Assembly (NCBI RefSeq): GCF_029168335.1
Contig: NZ_JARGYC010000021.1
Span: 1-64,000 of the forward strand
Source: Psychromarinibacter sediminicola
GTDB taxonomy: Bacteria > Pseudomonadota > Alphaproteobacteria > Rhodobacterales > Rhodobacteraceae
DNA: 64,000 nucleotides
Reading direction: 5' to 3'
A program made the position numbers and the translations under genes. Below the pieces are notes generated by a model, which was not told where the DNA came from, made no database searches, and saw nothing but the letters and a program-made list of their open reading frames with translations. Below, one piece after another: positions 18,374 through 27,975 of this stretch (within the stretch, counting starts at the first letter, position 1; each line of letters begins with the position of its first letter).

Positions 18374-19207
18374 CTACGGGGTCCGGGCGAAGGTGGTGGC
18401 GCGGACCCACCAGTCCGGATGGGCGGCCGAGACGGCGCGGGCGCAGGCTTCGGCGGAGGCGGAACTCTCGTGCAGCGAGAAGCAGGTGGCGCCCGAGCCG
18501 GACATGCGGGCCAGCAAGGGCGATTGCGCGCGCAGGGCCGCGAGCGCCTCGGCGACCGGCGGCGCCGCGGCCAGGGCGGGGGCTTCGAGGTCGTTGCGCT
18601 GATCCGCCAGCCAGCCGGCCAGGGTGCGCGGGCTGTCGAAGGAGGGCAGCGGATCGGGCATCGGCGGGTTGTCCCGCGCGGCCAGCGCGCGGAACACGGC
18701 CGGGGTGGAGACCGCGCAGCCCGGATTGACCAGCACGGCCGCGAGCGGCGGGAGGTCCGGAACCGGCTCCAGCCCCTCGCCCACGCCACGCATCCGGCAG
18801 GACCGGGCCGCCAGGCAGACCGGCACGTCGGCGCCGAGTGACAGGCCGCGGTCCGGCGGCACCTCGCGCCCCGTCATACCGGCCAGCGCGCGCAGCGTGG
18901 CCGCCGCGTCGGAGGAGCCGCCGCCGATGCCGGCGGCCGCCGGCAGATGTTTCTCCAGGGTGATCGCCGCGCCGGTCACGCCCATCGCCCGCGCCGCGCG
19001 CAGCACGAGGTTGCTGCCGTCGGTGGGCACGCCCGCCGCCATGGGCCCGGTGACGGTGAGCGTCAGGTCGTCGGCCGGCGCCACCGCGATGCGGTCCCCG
19101 ATCCCGGCGAAGACCACCAGCGAATCCAGCAGGTGATAGCCGTCCGGCCGCTGGCCGGTGACGTGAAGGGTCAGGTTGATCTTGGCCGGCGCGAACGCCT
19201 CAGCCAT
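18374..19207 (-). CDS. ispE: 4-diphosphocytidyl-2-C-methyl-D-erythritol kinase
   Basis: IspE phosphorylates CDP-methylerythritol in the MEP pathway of isoprenoid synthesis, consistent with ispB next door using the products. The 277-residue protein is a GHMP kinase: the substrate motif is [12 protein letters not shown] (about 5-16), with catalytic Lys9 in the family, and the glycine-rich ATP loop is [15 protein letters not shown] near 88-102. Its start overlaps the end of the TPR gene by 8 bases, so the two are probably co-transcribed. Confidence 0.95.
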   Translation of the reverse strand: MAEAFAPAKINLTLHVTGQRPDGYHLLDSLVVFAGIGDRIAVAPADDLTLTVTGPMAAGVPTDGSNLVLRAARAMGVTGAAITLEKHLPAAAGIGGGSSDAAATLRALAGMTGREVPPDRGLSLGADVPVCLAARSCRMRGVGEGLEPVPDLPPLAAVLVNPGCAVSTPAVFRALAARDNPPMPDPLPSFDSPRTLAGWLADQRNDLEAPALAAAPPVAEALAALRAQSPLLARMSGSGATCFSLHESSASAEACARAVSAAHPDWWVRATTFARTP

Positions 19208-20909
19208 CCGTGTTGGTCACCCGGATCGGCTCTTCGCCCTCGGCTTCCAGCACGGCGTCGAGCCCGACTTCCAGCTTGCGGCGGATGCGTTCGGCCTCGT
19301 CCTCCTCGGGGTCGAAGGACAGGGCGCGCTTCCACTGGAACCGGGCCTCGTTATAGCGTCCGACGGCCCAGTAGGCATCGCCGAGGTGATCGTTGACCAC
19401 CGGGTCGACCGCCATCAGCTCGGCGGCGCGTTCCAGGTTGGTCACGGCCTCGTCGTAGCGGCCCAGCTGGAACTGCACCCAGCCCAGCGAGTCGATGATG
19501 TAGCCGGAGTTCGGCGCCGCGGCGACGGCCTCTTCGATCATGTCGAGCGCCTCGTCGTAGTTCTCGCCCATCTCGACGAAGGAATAGCCGAGATAGTTCA
19601 GAACCTGCGGCTGGCCCGGGTTCAGCTCCAGCGCCTTGCGGAAATCGGCCTCGGCCTGTTCCCAGCGGTCCTCGCGCTCGTGGGTGATGCCGCGGGCGAA
19701 GAACAGGATCCATTGCGGCTGTTGCGGGTCGTCGAACAGGGCGATGGCCTCGTCATAGGCCTTCGACGCCTCGTCGTAGCGTTCCAGCCCGCGCAGCGCG
19801 TCGCCCAGGGTGACGAAGACCGACGGGTTCTCCGGCTGCAGCCGGGTGAGCTGTTCCATCACCTCGATCGCGGCCTCGGTCTTGCCGGACTTGCGCAGCG
19901 CCTCGGCGCGGCCCAGTTCCGCGGCGGCGAAGGACGGGTGGTCGCGCGGGATGCGGCTGTAGGTCTCGGTGGCGAGCTCGTAGCGTTCGAGGCTTTCCAG
20001 GAGCCCCGCCGACAGCAGGATCGCGTCGACATGGCCGGGGCGCAGGTATTCCGCCACCCGGCTGTAGAGCAGCGTGTAGCTGTCCGAGGTCTCGCCCGAG
20101 AGCGCACCGGCGACCACCAGAAACACCTCGGCCGCGCCGTCCTTGGCGTCGCGGACGGAGTCGAAGGGCAGCACCTCGCCGGCCTCCAGCCGGTCGCGCA
20201 TGGCGGCGAGCGCCGGGTCGAGGTCGGGCCCGAACGCCTTGTCGATCAGGTCGATGGCGTCGGCCTGGCGCTCCAGCTGGCTGAGCACCTCGGCATAGGC
20301 GATGATGCCGCGGCGGGTGAGCTGCAGCGGGCCGCTGTCCTCGCCCGACATGATCTCGGCCGCGCTTTCGAAATCGCCCACCGTCGCGAGCGCCAGCGAC
20401 TTGTGGTAGAGGCCGAACAGTTCCATCCCCTCTTCCGCGGCGAGCGCGTCGAAGGTCTCCAGCGCGGCGGACATGCGGCCGGCGCCGATCTGCGACCAGG
20501 CGCGGATCAGCGGGTCCATCGCCTCGCCGATGCTGAGGCCGGCCTCGAAGTCGTCCAGCACCTGTTCGAACTGTTCGTTCTTCAGCTGGTTGGCGACCAG
20601 CGCCATGTTCGCGATCTGGCTGGTGACGCCCAGCGACGTCAGGCGCCGTGCCACGGCCGACGCCTTGTCGACGTCGCCCAGCGCCATGTAGGACATCGCC
20701 GCGCTTTCCAGCAGGCCCGGGTTCGACGGGTCGCGGGCGATGGCCTGGCCGTAATACTCGGCCGCGGCGCGGAAGTCGCTGAAGATCGAGGCGTGCCGCG
20801 CGGCGAGATAGGGGCCGGCGATGCCCTGCGACTGGGCCACGGCGGGGGCGGTCAGGCCAAGGCCGGCGGTGGCCAGGGCGAAGAGGGTCGGTATCAGTCG
20901 AATTGCCAC
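19200..20909 (-). CDS. Exported tetratricopeptide-repeat protein
   Basis: A 569-residue protein with a Sec signal peptide (hydrophobic core [19 protein letters not shown], cleavage near AVAQ), followed by about ten TPR-like helical pairs over the whole length (for example [21 protein letters not shown] and [18 protein letters not shown]). TPR arrays bind proteins; this should be a periplasmic or outer-membrane-associated scaffold. I prefer the GTG at 20909 because it gives a normal signal peptide after GAGAGAGG; a TTG at 20939 would add ten charged residues. It is coupled to ispE by an 8-base overlap. Function unknown. Confidence 0.82.
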   Translation of the reverse strand: MAIRLIPTLFALATAGLGLTAPAVAQSQGIAGPYLAARHASIFSDFRAAAEYYGQAIARDPSNPGLLESAAMSYMALGDVDKASAVARRLTSLGVTSQIANMALVANQLKNEQFEQVLDDFEAGLSIGEAMDPLIRAWSQIGAGRMSAALETFDALAAEEGMELFGLYHKSLALATVGDFESAAEIMSGEDSGPLQLTRRGIIAYAEVLSQLERQADAIDLIDKAFGPDLDPALAAMRDRLEAGEVLPFDSVRDAKDGAAEVFLVVAGALSGETSDSYTLLYSRVAEYLRPGHVDAILLSAGLLESLERYELATETYSRIPRDHPSFAAAELGRAEALRKSGKTEAAIEVMEQLTRLQPENPSVFVTLGDALRGLERYDEASKAYDEAIALFDDPQQPQWILFFARGITHEREDRWEQAEADFRKALELNPGQPQVLNYLGYSFVEMGENYDEALDMIEEAVAAAPNSGYIIDSLGWVQFQLGRYDEAVTNLERAAELMAVDPVVNDHLGDAYWAVGRYNEARFQWKRALSFDPEEDEAERIRRKLEVGLDAVLEAEGEEPIRVTNTDG

Positions 20910-21028
20910 GGTTTCTGCGCCTCTCTCTCGGGTCGGCAAACCCTAGACTCGCACGGATTCCGAAGCAATGAGCGAGGCCGCCCGGGGGCGCGGGCCAACA
21001 CGCGACTGTGACCCGCGGGCAAGCGCCG

Positions 21029-22675
21029 TCACATGTTGGGATAGTTCGGCCCGTCCCCGCCCTGCGGCGTGACCCAGTTGATGTTCTGGCTGGGATCCTT
21101 GATGTCGCAGGTCTTGCAGTGGACGCAGTTCTGGAAGTTGATGACGAATTCCGGCTTGCCGTCCTTCTCGACCACCTCGTAGACGCCGGCCGGGCAGTAG
21201 CGTTGCGCCGGTTCGGCGTATTCGGGCAGGTTGATCTTGATCGGGACGTCCGGGTCCTTCAGCTGCAGGTGGCAGGGCTGCGATTCCTCGTGGTTGGTCA
21301 TCGCGTAGCTGACATTGGTCAGGCGGTCGAAGCTGAGCTTGCCGTCGGGCTTGGGATAGTCGATGGGCGCGTAATCGGACGCCTTGCCGGTAGCGGCGGC
21401 ATCGGACTTGCCGTGCTTCAAGGTGCCGAAGAGCGACACGCCGAGGAGGTTGTTGGTCCACATGTCGAAGCCCCCGATCGCCAGCGAGGCCCAGAGCCCG
21501 TATCTCGACCACATCGGTTTGACGTTGCGCACGCGGCGCAGGTCCTGGCCGACGGGGCCGGTCTTCAGCTCTTCCGCGTAGTCGTCGAGCAGGTCGCCCT
21601 CGCGCCCGGCGCCCAGCGCGGCATGCACCGCCTCGGCCGCGGCCTTGCCGGAGAGCATGGCGTTGTGGTTGCCCTTGATGCGGGGGACGTTGACGAGGCC
21701 CACGGAACAGCCCAGGAGCGCGCCGCCGGGGAAGACCGGCTTCGGCATCGACTGATAGCCGCCCTCGGTGATGGCGCGGGCGCCGTAGGCGACGCGCTTG
21801 CCGCCCGCCAGCAGGTCGGCGACCAGCGGGTGGTGCTTCATCCGCTGGAATTCCTGGTAGGGGCGCAGGTAGGGGTTGGCATAGTTCAGGTGAACCACGA
21901 AGCCGAGAAACACCTGGTTGTTCTCGGCGTGGTAGATGAACGAGCCGCCGCCGGCGTTCTTGCCCAGCGGCCAGCCCATGGTGTGGGTGACCGTACCCTC
22001 GCGGTGCTTGTCGGGGTCGACCTCCCAGATCTCCTTGATGCCGAGGCCGTATTTCTGCGGCTCGGAGTCCTTCGCCAGCTCGTATTTCGCGATCAGCTCC
22101 TTGGACAGCGAGCCGCGCACGCCCTCGGCGATCAGCACGTACTTGCCGTGCAGCTCCATGCCAGGCTCGTAGCCGTCGCCGGGGGTGCCGTCGGGGTTGC
22201 GGCCGAATTCGCCGGCGACGACGCCCTTCACCCGGTCGCCGTCATAGACGAGTTCCGAACAGGACATGCCGGGGAAGATCTCGACGCCCAGCGCCTCGGC
22301 CTGCTCGGCCATCCAGCGGCAGACATTGCCCATCGAGACGATGTAGTTGCCGTGGTTGTTCATCAGCGGCGGCATCGGCCAGTTGGGCACGCGGACCTGC
22401 CCGCCCTCGCCCAGCAGGTAGAAGTTGTCCTTTGTCACCTTGGTCTTGACCGGCGCGCCCCTGTCCTTCCAGTCCGGCATCAGCGCGTCGAGGCCGGACG
22501 GGTCCAGCACCGCCCCCGACAGGATATGCGCGCCGACCTCGGAGCCCTTTTCCAGCACCACCACCTCCAGGTCGGAGTCGAGTTGCTTCAGCCGGATCGC
22601 GGCGGACAGGCCGGCGGGGCCCGCGCCCACGATCACCACGTCGTATTCCATCGACTCGCGCTGGGTGTCGGCCAT
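21029..22675 (-). CDS. Electron transfer flavoprotein-ubiquinone oxidoreductase
   Basis: ETF-QO passes electrons from ETF, and so from acyl-CoA and choline-derived dehydrogenases, to ubiquinone at the inner membrane. The 548-residue protein has the FAD motif VVIVGAGPAGLSAAIRL near the N-terminus. Its C-terminal [4Fe-4S] ligands lie in YCPAGVYEV and NCVHCKTCDIKDPSQNI. The start MADTQRESMEYDVV is preferred over an upstream in-frame ATG at 22693. It complements the acyl-CoA dehydrogenase at 27975-29690. It is a single gene flanked by divergent greA. Confidence 0.96.
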   Translation of the reverse strand: MADTQRESMEYDVVIVGAGPAGLSAAIRLKQLDSDLEVVVLEKGSEVGAHILSGAVLDPSGLDALMPDWKDRGAPVKTKVTKDNFYLLGEGGQVRVPNWPMPPLMNNHGNYIVSMGNVCRWMAEQAEALGVEIFPGMSCSELVYDGDRVKGVVAGEFGRNPDGTPGDGYEPGMELHGKYVLIAEGVRGSLSKELIAKYELAKDSEPQKYGLGIKEIWEVDPDKHREGTVTHTMGWPLGKNAGGGSFIYHAENNQVFLGFVVHLNYANPYLRPYQEFQRMKHHPLVADLLAGGKRVAYGARAITEGGYQSMPKPVFPGGALLGCSVGLVNVPRIKGNHNAMLSGKAAAEAVHAALGAGREGDLLDDYAEELKTGPVGQDLRRVRNVKPMWSRYGLWASLAIGGFDMWTNNLLGVSLFGTLKHGKSDAAATGKASDYAPIDYPKPDGKLSFDRLTNVSYAMTNHEESQPCHLQLKDPDVPIKINLPEYAEPAQRYCPAGVYEVVEKDGKPEFVINFQNCVHCKTCDIKDPSQNINWVTPQGGDGPNYPNM

Positions 22676-22928
22676 GCCTCGCGTTCCTCTCATCCCGTCA
22701 GGTCCGGACCAGAGGTAAAGAGCGCGGCGGCGGGGGTCAATCGCGACACGGGATCCTCGGGCCCGGCCCGAAAAATCCGCGGGTCCGCCCGGCCCGCGCG
22801 CCCGCCGCGGCGGCGCCCCCCCGCGCTTCGGGCGGAGGCCCGCGCAGCGGCGCGATACGCTTGACTTTCACGCCACATGCGATGAGGTAGGCGGCCAAGG
22901 CACACTCAACCCAAGACCCGTCGGACCC

Positions 22929-23399
22929 ATGGACAAGATACCGCTGACCCGCGCGGGCCATACCGCGTTGAACGACGAACTGAAGCAGCTGAAGTCGGTG
23001 GAACGCCCCGCCGTGATCCGCGCCATCGCCGAGGCGCGCGAGCATGGCGACCTGTCCGAGAATGCCGAATACCATGCCGCGCGCGAGAAGCAGGGCTTCA
23101 TCGAGACGCGAATCAAGGAGCTGGAGGCGATCATCGGCCGCGCCGACGTGATCGACCCCGAGAAGATGTCGGGCTCGATCAAGTTCGGCGCCACGGTGGA
23201 GCTGGTGGACGAGGACACCGACGAGGAACGGACCTATCAGATCGTCGGCGAGCCCGAGGCGGACATCACCAACGGCAAGCTCAACATCGCCTCGCCGCTG
23301 GCCCGCGCCCTGATCGGCAAGGAGGAGGGCGACAGCGTCGAGGTGCGCACGCCCGGTGGCGAGAAGAGCTATGAAGTCCTGAGCGTCGCGTACAAGTAG
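22929..23399 (+). CDS. greA: Transcription elongation factor GreA
   Basis: GreA rescues backtracked RNA polymerase by stimulating transcript cleavage. The 156-residue protein has the N-terminal coiled coil with the catalytic acidic tip ([17 protein letters not shown], about 39-55) and the C-terminal FKBP-like domain (about 83-156). Length and motifs are typical. The 253-bp upstream gap is GC-rich and shows no gene. The next gene follows after 22 bp on the same strand. Confidence 0.97.
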   Translation: MDKIPLTRAGHTALNDELKQLKSVERPAVIRAIAEAREHGDLSENAEYHAAREKQGFIETRIKELEAIIGRADVIDPEKMSGSIKFGATVELVDEDTDEERTYQIVGEPEADITNGKLNIASPLARALIGKEEGDSVEVRTPGGEKSYEVLSVAYK

Positions 23400-23421
23400 G
23401 CGGTTTCCGCCCCCTTCCGGC

Positions 23422-24438
23422 ATGGCCCTGTTCCGCAAAAACACCACCTCCCGCGCCGACCGCGAGGCCCGGCGCACGCCGCCGGGCGCGACCGAGGTCG
23501 TCGCGGTCGTGCTGTCGGTGATGTGGGTCGCGGGCGTGGGGCTGTTCTTTCTGTTCATGGACGAGCCGGGCGGGATGAACGCCGACACGCTGGGCTTCGT
23601 GATCACGCTGATCGCCGTCTTCATGCCGGTGGCGATGCTCGGGGTCGCCGCCGCGGCGGCGCGGTCCGGCCGGATCATGCGCGAGGAATCGGCGCGGCTG
23701 CAGGCGGCCATCGACGCGATCCGGCAGAGCTATCTGCAGACCGCCTATCCCGGCGGCGCGGTGCGGCCGACGGTGGAACAGAAGCTGGAAGAGATCGCGC
23801 GCACCGCCCGCAAGACCGAGACGGCGCTGACCACCTTCACCTCGATCCGCCAGCCGGTGGAGGGGCGCCCGCCGGTGCCCGTGCCGCCACTGGTCGCGCC
23901 CGGCGCGGAGCCCTCGGACGACCAGGCGACGCTGGCGCTCGGCACGCCGGCCGAGGCGCTGTCGGACCCGGTGCCGACGGCGGACTTCCTGCGCGCGCTG
24001 AACTTCCCGGAGAACGGCGAGGACAAGGAGGGCTTCCGCGCCCTGCGCCGGGCGCTGCACGACCGGCAGACGGCCCAGCTGATCACCGCGGCGCAGGACG
24101 TCCTCAGCCTTCTGGCCGAGGAAGGCATCTATATGGACGACCTGTCGCCCGACCGCGCCCGCCCCGAGGTCTGGCGCCGTTTCGCCAAGGGCGAGCGGGG
24201 GCGCGCCGTGGCCGGGCTGGGCGGCATCCGTGACCGCTCGTCGCTGGCGCTGGCGGCCGGGCGGATGCGCCAGGATCCGAAGTTCCGCGAGGCGGTCCAT
24301 ATCTTCCTGCGCCGCTTCGACGACATGCTGATGGGGTTCGAGCCCACCGCCACCGACGCCGAGATGGCGGAACTGGGCGGCACGCGGACGGCGCGGGCCT
24401 TCATGCTGCTCGGCCGCGTCGCCGGCGCCTTCGCCTGA
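23422..24438 (+). CDS. Unknown membrane-anchored protein
   Basis: A 338-residue protein with two N-terminal transmembrane helices (about 27-48 and 56-80), then a coiled-coil-like stretch (residues about 84-135, SARLQAAIDAIRQSY and VEQKLEEIARTARKTETAL). A Pro-rich linker and a C-terminal alpha-helical domain of about 170 residues follow (FLRALNFPENGEDKEGFRAL through FMLLGRVAGAFA). I do not recognise a named domain. It sits 22 bp after greA and 4 bp before azlC, so it may be co-transcribed with either. The cytoplasmic C-terminal domain is probably the functional part. Confidence 0.7.
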   Translation: MALFRKNTTSRADREARRTPPGATEVVAVVLSVMWVAGVGLFFLFMDEPGGMNADTLGFVITLIAVFMPVAMLGVAAAAARSGRIMREESARLQAAIDAIRQSYLQTAYPGGAVRPTVEQKLEEIARTARKTETALTTFTSIRQPVEGRPPVPVPPLVAPGAEPSDDQATLALGTPAEALSDPVPTADFLRALNFPENGEDKEGFRALRRALHDRQTAQLITAAQDVLSLLAEEGIYMDDLSPDRARPEVWRRFAKGERGRAVAGLGGIRDRSSLALAAGRMRQDPKFREAVHIFLRRFDDMLMGFEPTATDAEMAELGGTRTARAFMLLGRVAGAFA

Positions 24439-24442
24439 TCCC

Positions 24443-25147
24443 GTGCGGTACGGCGTCCGATCCGCCTATTGGCGCGGCTTCCGCGCCGGCGTACCGTTCC
24501 TGGTGGTGCTGATCCCCTTCGCGATGGTGTTCGGCGTGGTGGCGACCGAGGCGGGGCTGTCGGTGGCCGAGGTGATGGGGTTTTCGGTGCTGGTGATCGC
24601 GGGGGCGTCGCAGATCACCGCGCTGCAGCTGATGCAGGAGAACGCGCCGACGGTGATCGTGCTGGCGGCGGCGCTGGCGGTGAACCTGCGGATGGCGATG
24701 TATTCCGCGGCGCTGGTGCCGCATCTTGGGCCCGCGCCGCTGCGGCAGCGGTTGCTGATCTCGTATTTCAACGTCGACCAGACCTTCGCGCTGGCCAATG
24801 CCGAATACGAGCGGCACCCGGACCTGTCGGTGCCCGAGCGGGTGGCCTATTTCCTCGGCGCCTCCACGCCGGTCTGCCCGCCGTGGTATCTGTTCACCCT
24901 GGCCGGCGCGCTGGTGGGCACGCGCATCCCGCCGGGGTTCGCGCTGGACTTCGCGGTGCCCATCGCCTTCCTGTCGATCATCGCGCCGTCGCTGCGGACG
25001 CCCGCGCATCTGGCCGCCGCCTTCACCTCGATCGTCGCGGCGCTGGCGCTGGCCTGGATGCCGTCGGGCCTCGGCGTGATCGTGGCGGGGCTGATCGCGA
25101 TGATGGTCGGGGCGCGGGTCGAACTCTGGCTGGAGGCGCGGAAATGA
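24443..25147 (+). CDS. azlC: AzlC-family amino-acid exporter, large subunit
   Basis: A 234-residue inner-membrane permease of the AzlC / LIV-E family, which with AzlD exports branched-chain amino acids or analogues. Family blocks are visible: RGFRAGVPFLVVLIPFAMVFG at the start, AGASQITALQLM (about 54-65), MAMYSAALVPHLG (about 87-99) and FNVDQTFAL. Hydrophobicity predicts about six helices. It starts with GTG 24443, and its stop overlaps the azlD start (ATGA). The exact substrate is unknown. Confidence 0.88.
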   Translation: MRYGVRSAYWRGFRAGVPFLVVLIPFAMVFGVVATEAGLSVAEVMGFSVLVIAGASQITALQLMQENAPTVIVLAAALAVNLRMAMYSAALVPHLGPAPLRQRLLISYFNVDQTFALANAEYERHPDLSVPERVAYFLGASTPVCPPWYLFTLAGALVGTRIPPGFALDFAVPIAFLSIIAPSLRTPAHLAAAFTSIVAALALAWMPSGLGVIVAGLIAMMVGARVELWLEARK

Positions 25148-25473
25148 CCGACGATCCCGTTACCGTCTGGACGATCATCGTGCTGCTGGGCCTCGGCACC
25201 TTCCTGATCCGGTTCTCGTTTCTGGGGATCATCGGCGACCGCAAGCTGCCCGCCTGGATCCTGCGCCACCTGCGCTACACGCCGGTCGCGGTGCTGCCCG
25301 GCCTCGTCGCGCCGCTGGTGATCTGGCCCGCGGCGACGGGCGGCCAGCCCGACCTGCCCCGCATCTCGGCCGCCGTCGCGGCGCTGGCCACGGGCTACCT
25401 GACGAAAAGCTTCCTGGCCGCCTTCGCCACCGGCGCCGTCACGCTCTACGCCCTGCTCTACCTGACGGGATAG
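25144..25473 (+). CDS. azlD: AzlD-family amino-acid exporter, small subunit
   Basis: A 109-residue membrane protein with about four hydrophobic segments, including the family block GTFLIRFSFLGIIGD and the ATGYLTKSFLAAFATG helix. It forms the exporter with AzlC, to which it is coupled by an ATGA overlap. The stop is followed after 15 bp by the hairpin repeat element at 25489-25602, which may end the transcript. Confidence 0.86.
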   Translation: MTDDPVTVWTIIVLLGLGTFLIRFSFLGIIGDRKLPAWILRHLRYTPVAVLPGLVAPLVIWPAATGGQPDLPRISAAVAALATGYLTKSFLAAFATGAVTLYALLYLTG

Positions 25474-25488
25474 GCACCGCCCCGCAGC

Positions 25489-25602
25489 TTCTTCTCGTTG
25501 CAAATACGCTAAAGGGGGGGGGCGCCATTTTCGCGCCATTGGTCCGAGAGACCATGCCGGCGGGGGCTGGCCCCCGGCGGATCGGACCGCAAAGCGGTCC
25601 GA
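25489..25602. repeat. Bipartite hairpin repeat element, copy A
   Basis: It begins with a 21-base box (TTCTTCTCGT, two variable bases, CAAATACGC at 25489-25509). A G-run and small inverted repeats follow, then hairpin 1 (CGGGGG/CCCCCG near 25561-25576), and CGGA leads into hairpin 2 (TCGGACCGC 25582-25590 / GCGGTCCGA 25594-25602, AAA loop). Copy B at 62527-62603 has the same order. In hairpin 2 an A-T pair here is a G-C pair in copy B, a compensatory change. It lies after azlD and just before the stop of the convergent lipoprotein gene. Confidence 0.6.
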
Positions 25603-25606
25603 GGCC

Positions 25607-26203
25607 TCAAAGAACCGCGGGCGCGCGGATGTAGTCGTTGTTCGCCGGCGAGTTGTCGCGGAACACGTCCTTTTCCACCGACGGCAGCGTGTCGAAATAC
25701 TTCATCACCGCGATCGGGCTGAACCCCGTCGGCACGCCCTCGAATCCCGGCAGCTCGCTCAGCACCGAGGTCGTCGCCACAGCGCAATACGCCTTGGGCA
25801 CGGCGCCATAGGCCTGGATCTTCCGCAGCGCCGCCTCGGCCACCTCGGGCGGCACCTGCACCTCCTGGCTGACGACATGCCAGGTGACCCGGGCGTGGTA
25901 TTCCTTGTAGAACTGGTACGCCTTCTCGGACATGCCGTAGATGACGTCGTTCCGCTCCGGCAGCGCGGGATGCTGGAAGGTGCCGGCGGGGTCGAAGATC
26001 GCGCGGTGCGAGCCGTTGACCAGCAGCGCCGAATGCCCGCCCGAGCCGTTCTTGTTCGACACCACCGTGACCAGCGTGATCGACGGCGGACCGTTATGGC
26101 GGTAGAGGGCGCGCTGGACCTCTTCCTCGGGCGCCCAGACCGGTTCGGCGCCGCAGGCGGCCAGCGCCAGCGGCAGCATCAGAAGGAAAAGTATCCGCCG
26201 CAT
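25607..26203 (-). CDS. Putative lipoprotein of unknown function
   Basis: A 198-residue lipoprotein. The signal is MRRILFLLMLPLALAAC, with lipobox LAAC and Cys17. The mature protein contains the segment GSGGHSALLVNGSHRAIFDPAGTF and a late Cys (AVPKAYCAVATTSVLSELPG), which resembles a papain-like/NlpC-type His/Cys arrangement. I cannot confirm an enzyme fold. The start at 26203 is chosen by the signal peptide. It follows the small cytochrome oxidase subunit gene on the same strand after 23 bp. Confidence 0.7.
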   Translation of the reverse strand: MRRILFLLMLPLALAACGAEPVWAPEEEVQRALYRHNGPPSITLVTVVSNKNGSGGHSALLVNGSHRAIFDPAGTFQHPALPERNDVIYGMSEKAYQFYKEYHARVTWHVVSQEVQVPPEVAEAALRKIQAYGAVPKAYCAVATTSVLSELPGFEGVPTGFSPIAVMKYFDTLPSVEKDVFRDNSPANNDYIRAPAVL

Positions 26204-26226
26204 GGCCCGCTCCCCCGTCCCGGCCC

Positions 26227-26361
26227 CTAGCCGTTGATCATCGCCAGAAGGACGAGGAAGACGATGATGATGACGGCGGACCAGGCGACCGTCTTCACGA
26301 AGCCTTCGAAGGTCTTCTCCTGGGTGGTGATGTCCATCTCGCCATGCTTGTGCTCGGCCAT
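26227..26361 (-). CDS. aa3-type cytochrome c oxidase subunit IV
   Basis: A 44-residue protein: a short hydrophilic N-terminus (MAEHKHGEMDITTQEKTFEG) and one membrane helix (VAWSAVIIIVFLVLLAMING). This is the form of the bacterial COX4_pro_2 accessory subunit of aa3 oxidase. The subunit is not essential for catalysis in Paracoccus and Rhodobacter homologues. The main aa3 genes are not in the window, so it is an orphan locus. A start 63 bases upstream is open but adds non-family residues. Confidence 0.85.
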   Translation of the reverse strand: MAEHKHGEMDITTQEKTFEGFVKTVAWSAVIIIVFLVLLAMING

Positions 26362-26455
26362 GTCGCAAGTCCCGTTGCGGTGTCTGTCGGACCGGGTCTT
26401 AGACGATTCCGCCCCCCCTGTCACGCGGCCGCACGCCGCATGCGGGCCGGGACCG

Positions 26456-26929
26456 TCAGCCGCCCTCGCCGCCCTTTTCCAGATCGGCCGTCAGGCGAAA
26501 GCCGATGCGCCGTGGCGCGTCCTCGGCCCGGGGCTTGGGCACCGCGCGCAGCAGCACGTTCAGCTGGCTGACATGCTGGATCAGCTGGTTCTTCCCGCCC
26601 GCCGGGTCGGAGCCGTAGAAGGTCACGATATCGGGGTCGAAATAGCCGACCCCCTCGATCCGGATCACCCCGGCGTCGGCGCCGGTGAAGCCCATCGCGA
26701 CCTCGTGCTCGTTGTCGAGCTGCTGCTCGAAGTTCCGGATGTAGAGCACCAGCCGTTCATAGGCCCATTGCGCCGCGCTTTTCGCGGCCAGCGGCTTGCG
26801 CGCGACGCCCTCGGGCACCTCCAGCGCGGCGCTGCGGGCCTCGGCCTCGGGGTCGGCGTGGACGGCGTGGGCGCGGGGCATGGCGTGGTTCTCGCCCGCC
26901 TCCGCGGCGGTGTGAATCTCGTGTTCCAT
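26456..26929 (-). CDS. Conserved hypothetical protein (DUF6173-like)
   Basis: A 157-residue soluble protein. The N-terminal third is low-complexity and Ala/Glu/His-rich. The conserved-looking core runs from about 55 (AAQWAYERLVLYIRNFEQQL) through VAMGFTGADAGVIRIEGVGYF to LIQHVSQLNVLLRAVPK. It matches my recollection of the DUF6173 family, without known function. It ends 6 bp downstream of the MBL-fold gene stop region, is read in the same direction, and is probably the third gene of the acyl-CoA dehydrogenase operon. Confidence 0.65.
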   Translation of the reverse strand: MEHEIHTAAEAGENHAMPRAHAVHADPEAEARSAALEVPEGVARKPLAAKSAAQWAYERLVLYIRNFEQQLDNEHEVAMGFTGADAGVIRIEGVGYFDPDIVTFYGSDPAGGKNQLIQHVSQLNVLLRAVPKPRAEDAPRRIGFRLTADLEKGGEGG

Positions 26930-26934
26930 GGCGC

Positions 26935-27975
26935 TCAGCCTATGCGCTGCCACAGCCAGGCGCCATCCTCGCGTCGCCAGCGCCGCACGCGGCCCAGGTT
27001 CAGCAGGTGGTTCAGGTGTGCCACCGCCTCGACCAGCGCCATGCCATAGATCGCCTCGGTGATCCGTGCGCGGAACAGCACCGGGAAGCAGTCGGCGGCG
27101 ACCTTCGGCTCGGCCAGGAACTCTTCCAGCCGGTCCAGCGCCTCGTGGTGGTTGTCGATCAGCTGCCGCATCCGCGTGGGCAGGCCGGTGAAGGGCAGCT
27201 TGTGGCCCGGCAGGACAAGCTGGTCGTCGGTGGCGTAGGGGCGCAGGCGCTCGCAGGCGTCCAGCCATTCGGCGACCGGGTCGGCCTCGGGCTCGGTCGC
27301 GTAGACGCCGAGATTGGGCGAGATCGACGCCAGGAGCTGGTCGCCGCCGATCACCACCGCGCCGTCGCGCGCCCACAGCGTAGCGTGTTCCGGCGCGTGG
27401 CCGTCGCCCATCCGCACGTCCCAGTCGCGGCCGCCCAGCCGGATCAGGTCGCCTTCCTTGATCCGGCGGAAGCCCAGCGGCATCGGCGCCACCACGTCGG
27501 AGAAATTCATCGGCCGCGCGTCGCGGCGCTGTTCGTAAAGCTCGGGATCCATCCCGGCGCTGCGCCAGTAGGCCAGCGTTTCCGAGGTCGGCACCGCCTG
27601 TTCGTCCAGAACCAGCATCCGTGCGGTCAGCCAGGCGGTGCGGGTGGTGATCAGCTCGGTCCCGAACTCGGTCTGGAACCAGCCCGCGAGCCCGATATGG
27701 TCGGGGTGGTGATGCGTCACCAGCAGGCGCTTGACGGGTCGCCCGCCCAGCGGACCGGCCATCGCCGCGTGCCACATCTCCTGCGTCGTGTCGTTGCAGA
27801 ATCCGGTGTCGACGACGGTCCAGCCGTCGGCGTCCTCCAGCGCATAGACGTTGACATGGTCCAGCTTCATCGGCAGCGGGAAGCGCAGCCACAGGAGCCC
27901 CTCGGCCACCGCGACCGCCTCCCCCGGCGCCGGCGGATCCTCGAACGGAAAGCGGAGAGGCGCGGCGCCGTCCAT
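26935..27975 (-). CDS. MBL-fold metallo-hydrolase
   Basis: A 346-residue metallo-beta-lactamase-fold protein. The metal motif is THHHPDHIG (about residues 89-97), with further candidates ATLWARDGAVVIGGDQ (metal-bridging Asp region near 200) and LPGHKLPF (late His near 255). The relatives act on thioesters, phosphodiesters or glutathione adducts; the substrate here is unknown. Coupling to an acyl-CoA dehydrogenase by an ATGA overlap suggests a role in acyl-CoA or thiol metabolism. ATG 27975 is preferred over GTG 27978. Confidence 0.83.
   Translation of the reverse strand: MDGAAPLRFPFEDPPAPGEAVAVAEGLLWLRFPLPMKLDHVNVYALEDADGWTVVDTGFCNDTTQEMWHAAMAGPLGGRPVKRLLVTHHHPDHIGLAGWFQTEFGTELITTRTAWLTARMLVLDEQAVPTSETLAYWRSAGMDPELYEQRRDARPMNFSDVVAPMPLGFRRIKEGDLIRLGGRDWDVRMGDGHAPEHATLWARDGAVVIGGDQLLASISPNLGVYATEPEADPVAEWLDACERLRPYATDDQLVLPGHKLPFTGLPTRMRQLIDNHHEALDRLEEFLAEPKVAADCFPVLFRARITEAIYGMALVEAVAHLNHLLNLGRVRRWRREDGAWLWQRIG

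Noticed and set aside
22855-22928. Promoter with TTGACT as -35 before greA
   Set aside because: No matching -10 at the correct distance; only one hexamer fits.
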